From Martensiomyces pterosporus (lineage: Eukaryota; Kickxellomycota; Kickxellomycetes; Kickxellales; Kickxellaceae), in the NCBI GenBank assembly GCA_025201845.1, contig MU604054.1, positions 1 to 43,114 on the forward strand: a stretch of DNA of 43,114 bases, written 5' to 3'. Below, in pieces: positions 39,355 through 43,114 of the stretch (the first letter of the stretch is position 1; each line of letters starts with the position of its first letter). A program made the translations under genes and the position numbers. The notes beneath the pieces were generated by a model that saw only the letters and a list, made by a program, of their open reading frames with translations, was not told the DNA's origin and did no database searches.

Positions 39355-40353
39355 CTAGTGCTCGGATGGCCGCGACTTGGCTTTATGGGCATTGGTGATG
39401 TAGCTGGGCACAATCAAGTAGTCATACACGCCCTGAGCGGCGATGCCGCCGACGATGGGCGAGAGAAGCGGGACGTAGAAGTTGTAGTTGTGGATCGAGA
39501 ACGTATCGCGCCATCCAGCAATCAGAATGAACAGGCGGGGTCCAAAGTCACGAGCCGGGTTAATTCCAATGGCGCTGATCTGGCTGCCACCAAGAAGAAC
39601 ACCGGTGAGGAGGAGGCCCAGAATGATGGGAATGGCAGTGACGTCCTTGTGGATACGGCTATCGCCGCAAAAATGCACCATGAAGAGCATGCAGAAGGTC
39701 ATCATGGCCTCGTTGAAGAACAGGTTGGTGTTTGTGAAGATGCCGGAGGTGACTGGCTGGATCACAAAGATGAAGGACGTTGCCTTGGGTCCCACACTCA
39801 TGCGATGGCCGCCATCAACGACGGAGAACATCGGGTGGTAGTAGCACCAGGTGAAGAACGCACCAACAAAGCAGCCCAGGGTCTGTGCAAAGACCATCCC
39901 GGGGACGCGCTTCCACGGGTAGTGGCCAAAGACGGCCTTGCCGATGGTGACAGCGGGGTTGAGGTGGCCGCCGGAGGTGGGTCCAGCGACCATTGCTGCA
40001 CCGACGAGGGCACAGCCCCAGCCAAAGCAAATGGAGATGTCCATGGACCCCGCGCTGTGCGGGAGACGGAATACACACTCGGCTGTGATGCAGCAGCCGA
40101 TAAAGACGAACACAAGCATGGCGAGGAACTCGCCAACTTCAGCGTTCCAGTCGTAGACGAGGCGCCGGAACCAATTGCTGGGGCGGTTGGGATCCTCGGT
40201 GGCTGCAAGGGCCTCGGCTTCGTAGACATCGCCCTCGCGGATAGACGCTGCCTTGGCCTCGCTGGTGTGTGGCGGTGTCTGCGAGAGCGAGCTCTCCGTG
40301 GTTTGGAAGGATCCAATGCGGACCTCGTGGTGGGTACTTCCGCTGTCAGCCAT
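39355..40353 (-). CDS. aquaglyceroporin (MIP family)
   Basis: A 332-residue channel with six membrane spans and two half-helix loops. The first is NPA (132-134) and the second NPARD (265-269); Asp after the second NPAR marks the glycerol-conducting branch. The N-terminus of about 70 residues is hydrophilic and ends before the first span (FLAMLVFVFIGCCITAE). The product would move glycerol and perhaps water across the plasma membrane, as yeast Fps1 and bacterial GlpF do. It lacks the long tails of Fps1. A minus-strand TATA box lies 264 bases upstream of the start codon. Single exon. Confidence 0.9.
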   Translation of the reverse strand: MADSGSTHHEVRIGSFQTTESSLSQTPPHTSEAKAASIREGDVYEAEALAATEDPNRPSNWFRRLVYDWNAEVGEFLAMLVFVFIGCCITAECVFRLPHSAGSMDISICFGWGCALVGAAMVAGPTSGGHLNPAVTIGKAVFGHYPWKRVPGMVFAQTLGCFVGAFFTWCYYHPMFSVVDGGHRMSVGPKATSFIFVIQPVTSGIFTNTNLFFNEAMMTFCMLFMVHFCGDSRIHKDVTAIPIILGLLLTGVLLGGSQISAIGINPARDFGPRLFILIAGWRDTFSIHNYNFYVPLLSPIVGGIAAQGVYDYLIVPSYITNAHKAKSRPSEH

Positions 40354-40616
40354 TGCGGTGTGGAAGAGGGGTCTATACGAGATAGTAAATTACAATAACA
40401 AAAGTAGACAAGGGGTGGATTCTGAGCCTCTTGCAGAGAATGGAGATAGGCGGGGGGTTTTCTGGCGTGCAATCCGCAACAGATGAAGCAGCAGTCGCTG
40501 TGGTCAGGGGATAAGGCTACGATTGGAAGGCGTAGGGAACTAGATGGGAAGCAGAGCGAGTGTAGAGGTTTGTCTGTGTGTGGTGATGAAGCAATAATGC
40601 TGGGCTGCCCACATCC

Positions 40617-40624
40617 TTTATATA
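40617..40624 (-). promoter_or_regulatory. TATA box of the aquaglyceroporin gene
   Basis: On the minus strand this reads TATATAAA. It lies 264 bases before the ATG at 40353, with an open leader between. Orientation and distance fit the aquaglyceroporin gene. Confidence 0.5.
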
Positions 40625-42310
40625 CCGAGTTCTGTGGGAAGCGCAGCCGCACCTCTGTTTCCAATCCAACACTTTGTCCACTTCATGTCGGATGGCCACG
40701 GCAATGGCGTCGAGACCTTTGTTCCTCCTCCTCCTCCTCCCTATCCTGGCTCAGGGGCGCCATCCCCGCCTGGGTGGCCATGTTCGCACACCCTGCCAAG
40801 TGGGATGTGCACAGCTTGTGCTCGCTTCTGAGGAGTGCTGGTATATCGACAAATCATGCACTAACCCGCTCGATGCACACCCACAGCGGCTGGGAGATCA
40901 TCGTCTGCCAGCGCTTTCTATTCTCTGTGTATGTGCATCGTTTTGCTTTTCGGCTACTCGCTGCCTAATTCGGTACATGCGGATAGAAAGGGTCACGGGG
41001 ACCTGTACGTGCACACATGGTGCGCAGGCTGCGAATACTCTTTTTGGTAGAATAAAGCAACAGCAGCAGTTGCAAGGCGTTGCGAATCTGCCACACGGGC
41101 CTGCGGTAGGGGCGCTGGCCATGGGCGATTCCCCAGGTGGCGAGCGGAATCTCTTTTTTTTGGGCACAAGGAAAGGTGCTGTCCATCTACACAGCCTTTT
41201 ACTCAGTGCTGATCTGCAGACAGCTTCCCACAGCTGTATGTCGACCTGTTGACGCTGTGCAATTGGGATCAAGCTCCTTGGGACACGATGAGCATTGTCC
41301 AGTAGAATGTTCTCCAGTTCTTTCTTTGTTTGAATGAGCGCACCGATTTGGTTGCATGCAGCCGCCATATACCGGGCAAGACATCTGCTGAGTTGCATGG
41401 CGAGCATTCTTGTTTATGCAAACTGAGACCTGGAGATTGCTAGTCACATTGTCTGGAAAAGAATCGCATATGCACAAGTACCGCCAAGAGCACCTGCAAT
41501 CGATGCCTGCAGTACAGACATGGGCAGTGTGAGGAGCCGCGGAGCAAACGTGCCTCCGATGAACAACAAAGGCTCCTATGGCTACAAATGCTGTGGGACA
41601 TATCACCCGGCGTCAAACAGTCACATACATGCCATGCAGGCAGGCACGACCCATGGTGAGCGTATGCAAGCTGGTTGATCGATAGATACGGTCAACTGCT
41701 GTGGACTGTAGGGCCCTAGCACATGTATGCTTCGCGTTGCCGGAATCGGAAGCACACGCTTCCATATATTCGCCGTGGCTTTCAAGCAGTGTGGAAGAGC
41801 CACAGCTCGCTGTACGTTTTTTCAAGACATTGCTGGGCATGTCCAGCCACCACCCAGTGAAGTGGCGGCTTAAGTATCAGAAAGACATGCATCAGAATGG
41901 CACGCAGTCTGCAGGAGCTGCCGCTTTGCTAGCGAAGCTGCATCATGCTCGGTGCTCTTTCAAATAGATCTCAACACTGGACCCAGCAAGCGAGTGTGCA
42001 ATGCCAGTGGCTACCGACAGTACCACTCCCACCCGCCCCCACGACACTGCTTTTGTACACAAGCCAGCAGCATTGGAGAGCATGGCACCTCACTCAATGC
42101 TCACCATTAGCATGCTGCATTTTTTGCTCCTGCATCCATCGGAAATCGGCACTAGGTAGCTCCCGAACTGGGGCGCAGCGCACATTCCAAGCAAGCCCAC
42201 CTCCGTCCCGGCAAATCTAGGGCAAAGAGCGGGGTATGCTCTTGCCTCGAAAGAATGGGCGGCAGAGAATACGGCGATGGTTTGTAGAGACAGCCAATGT
42301 GTCACTACAC

Positions 42311-42372
42311 CAGAGCATCCTCTGTCAGGTCGATCCCACATCACGAAGCACCCTGCTGAGACAGCGGGTGTT
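42311..42372 (-). ncRNA. two small hairpins downstream of the Fanzor gene
   Basis: CAGAG-CATC-CTCTG (42311-42324) is a 5-bp hairpin. CACCC-T-GCTG-AGA-CAGC-GGGTG (42349-42370) is a 9-bp stem with one bulged base, extended by one or two weak pairs. They lie 310-370 bases past the Fanzor stop and could belong to the same non-coding RNA or be chance. Confidence 0.25.
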
Positions 42373-42582
42373 GTACAGACAGGTGGGAGAGATCCTCGCA
42401 GCCCACACGAATAATTGATGGTGCCGCCTTGCTTTGCCGGGGCTCGGTGGACACATTTACTCCGCACTTGCCTTCCTCCGTATCCATCAGGAGCAAGCGG
42501 TGCATCTCTTGCAGGCAGTGTTCCTGCACAGATTTGTTTGTTCTGCGCGAAAGAAAAGGACAGGCAATGGGGGGTTCCAGAC

Positions 42583-42679
42583 TGCTGGACATGTCCAGCA
42601 TCTTGTGCACCCCACTGCTTCCCATGTAGAAGCAGTTGGTGCAGGTTGGAAACGACGATAATCATTCCGGATGGTCGTT
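42583..42679 (-). ncRNA. candidate Fanzor guide-RNA scaffold (three hairpins)
   Basis: Immediately after the Fanzor stop, three foldable elements lie in a row. One is AACGAC...GTCGTT (42651-42679, 6-bp stem). The second is a long hairpin at 42607-42642 with an 8-bp stem ACTGCTTC/GAAGCAGT, a 7-base loop, and an outer stem GCACC/GGTGC (6 bp with the flanking T-A pair). The third is an 18-base perfect palindrome at 42583-42600. In TnpB and Fanzor systems the guide RNA arises from just this position, overlapping or following the 3' end of the nuclease gene. No transcript is shown here, so the RNA is inferred. Confidence 0.4.
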
Positions 42680-42680
42680 G

Positions 42681-43114
42681 TTAGGGCTGTGGATGCACAT
42701 GGCCGTTGCGCTGGCGCTTTGCTGCCTTCATGTCGGTGGCCTTGAGTAGCCGTTTGAGTAGCGGCTGCTCGTCGTCGTCCTTGGGGCCTGGCCGCACGAA
42801 CCTTGCTGGCCTGAAGCCATGCTCGCGGAGGCCGCTGAGGATGTGCCTAAAGTTGAGCACGGCTGCCAAGTCTCGGTTCCACAGGCGCACACGATTCAGC
42901 GGTGCAGCAGAGCCATTTGCCATGGGCTCCATACAATTCTCGTTTTTGCAACTAAGAAGGCCATGGCATTTGACTTCTGGCGTCGTCGTCCTCCGGTACG
43001 GTCTGGGATTCTGCACGTGCTTAAATGTGGTGAGGTTGCCCTCGATGCATGCTGGGCAGGTCTTGGATGTGCGGTACTCGTCCAGGAGGTAGACCTGGAA
43101 CCCATGCTGCCGCA
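42681..43114 (-). CDS. Fanzor/TnpB-family RNA-guided nuclease, C-terminal part (partial)
   Basis: The last 143 residues of a gene that continues past the right edge. The sequence shows the C-terminal half of a split RuvC nuclease: YLLDEYRTSKTCPAC at the start (the RuvC-II Glu is residue 12 of the fragment) and WNRDLAAVLNFRHIL (the RuvC-III Asp is residue 81). Between them is a zinc-finger insert with CPAC (19-22) and CHGLLSCKNENC (Cys 49, 55, 60). The E-Y-x-T-S-K-x-C-x-x-C then RD-x-x-A-x-x-N order is the TnpB/Fanzor signature. These eukaryotic homologues of TnpB use a guide RNA and are carried by transposons. A basic tail follows. Catalytic residues in the visible part are intact; RuvC-I and the N-terminal domains are outside the window, so activity cannot be judged. 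Confidence 0.78.
   Translation of the reverse strand, partial: RQHGFQVYLLDEYRTSKTCPACIEGNLTTFKHVQNPRPYRRTTTPEVKCHGLLSCKNENCMEPMANGSAAPLNRVRLWNRDLAAVLNFRHILSGLREHGFRPARFVRPGPKDDDEQPLLKRLLKATDMKAAKRQRNGHVHPQP

Larger units (their letters stand above)
40354..42680. other. long gene-poor region between aquaglyceroporin and Fanzor genes
   Basis: A stretch of 2.3 kb with no ORF that I recognise on either strand. The left end is the aquaglyceroporin promoter (TATA at 40617-40624). The right end (42300-42680) is rich in hairpins and directly follows the Fanzor stop codon on its strand. The middle (40650-42300) may hold the rest of a mobile element or the gap between genes. No terminal inverted repeats were found by eye. 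Confidence 0.4.

Noticed and set aside
39280..40398. Plus-strand ORF of 372 codons
   Set aside because: It is the exact antisense of the aquaglyceroporin gene, whose NPA/NPARD motifs and membrane spans are unmistakable. The plus reading has no recognisable sequence.
42090..42665. Minus-strand ORF of 191 codons downstream of the Fanzor stop
   Set aside because: No recognisable protein sequence, a different frame from the nuclease, and the region is better explained by hairpins.
42706..43092. Plus-strand ORF of 128 codons opposite the Fanzor fragment
   Set aside because: Antisense to the clear RuvC/zinc-finger reading; no recognisable features of its own.
1..43114. tRNA genes, CRISPR arrays, rRNA
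   Set aside because: No T-loop plus D-loop pairs with an acceptor stem, no regularly spaced repeats and no rRNA sequence were seen by eye. A tRNAscan and Rfam search would be needed to be certain.

Overview
The window reads as nuclear DNA of a compact, fairly GC-rich fungus. Genes lie on both strands with short spacers. Five genes are spliced or probably spliced, with GT-AG introns of about 100 to 360 bases. The gene content is fungal: a Cdc3-type septin, Tup1, an Are-type sterol acyltransferase, a Prm10-like transporter, an alpha-arrestin and Tpt1. The protein style (long Ser/Pro/Gln-rich tails, an unusual PEEL-type P-type ATPase) makes me suspect an early-diverging lineage such as Kickxellomycotina (Coemansia relatives). 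That placement is inference only.

Layout, left to right. Bases 1-202 may hold the end of an unidentified gene. Then come SPB4 (ribosome biogenesis helicase, +), a Tim17/22/23-family membrane protein (-), a large cation P-type ATPase (+), a Prm10/ThrE-like membrane protein (+) and a sterol O-acyltransferase (-). Next are phosphopantetheine adenylyltransferase (+, two exons), ribosomal protein eL19 (+, three exons with a split start codon) and a 27-residue Cys-containing peptide with a strong promoter (+). A minus-strand run follows: a putative clathrin-adaptor accessory protein, a HAD hydrolase, a septin (two exons), a bHLH transcription factor, Tpt1 and a small mitochondrial protein. A plus-strand run follows that: an unknown protein whose frame is broken by a tandem duplication, TUP1 (two exons plus a probable 5' UTR intron), a pirin-like bicupin with a Pro/Gln-rich N-terminus (three exons) and an alpha-arrestin. 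An aquaglyceroporin (-) comes next. The right edge holds the C-terminal 143 residues of a Fanzor/TnpB-family RNA-guided nuclease (-), followed on its own strand by a cluster of strong hairpins.

Most of the genes are unrelated housekeeping neighbours and not a pathway cluster. Loose themes are ribosome production (SPB4, eL19), membrane and lipid work (P-type ATPase, Prm10-like, Are-like, aquaglyceroporin, adaptor accessory protein, arrestin) and transcription control (bHLH protein, Tup1). The only clear mobile-element signal is the Fanzor fragment and its structured 3' flank at 42300-43114. This is the best candidate for an unusual system, because OMEGA-type nucleases take their guide RNA from just this position. 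Other points of interest are the frame-breaking 84-base duplication at 28163-28334, the tiny Cys peptide gene at 17074, and the pirin-like protein that has lost its metal ligands.
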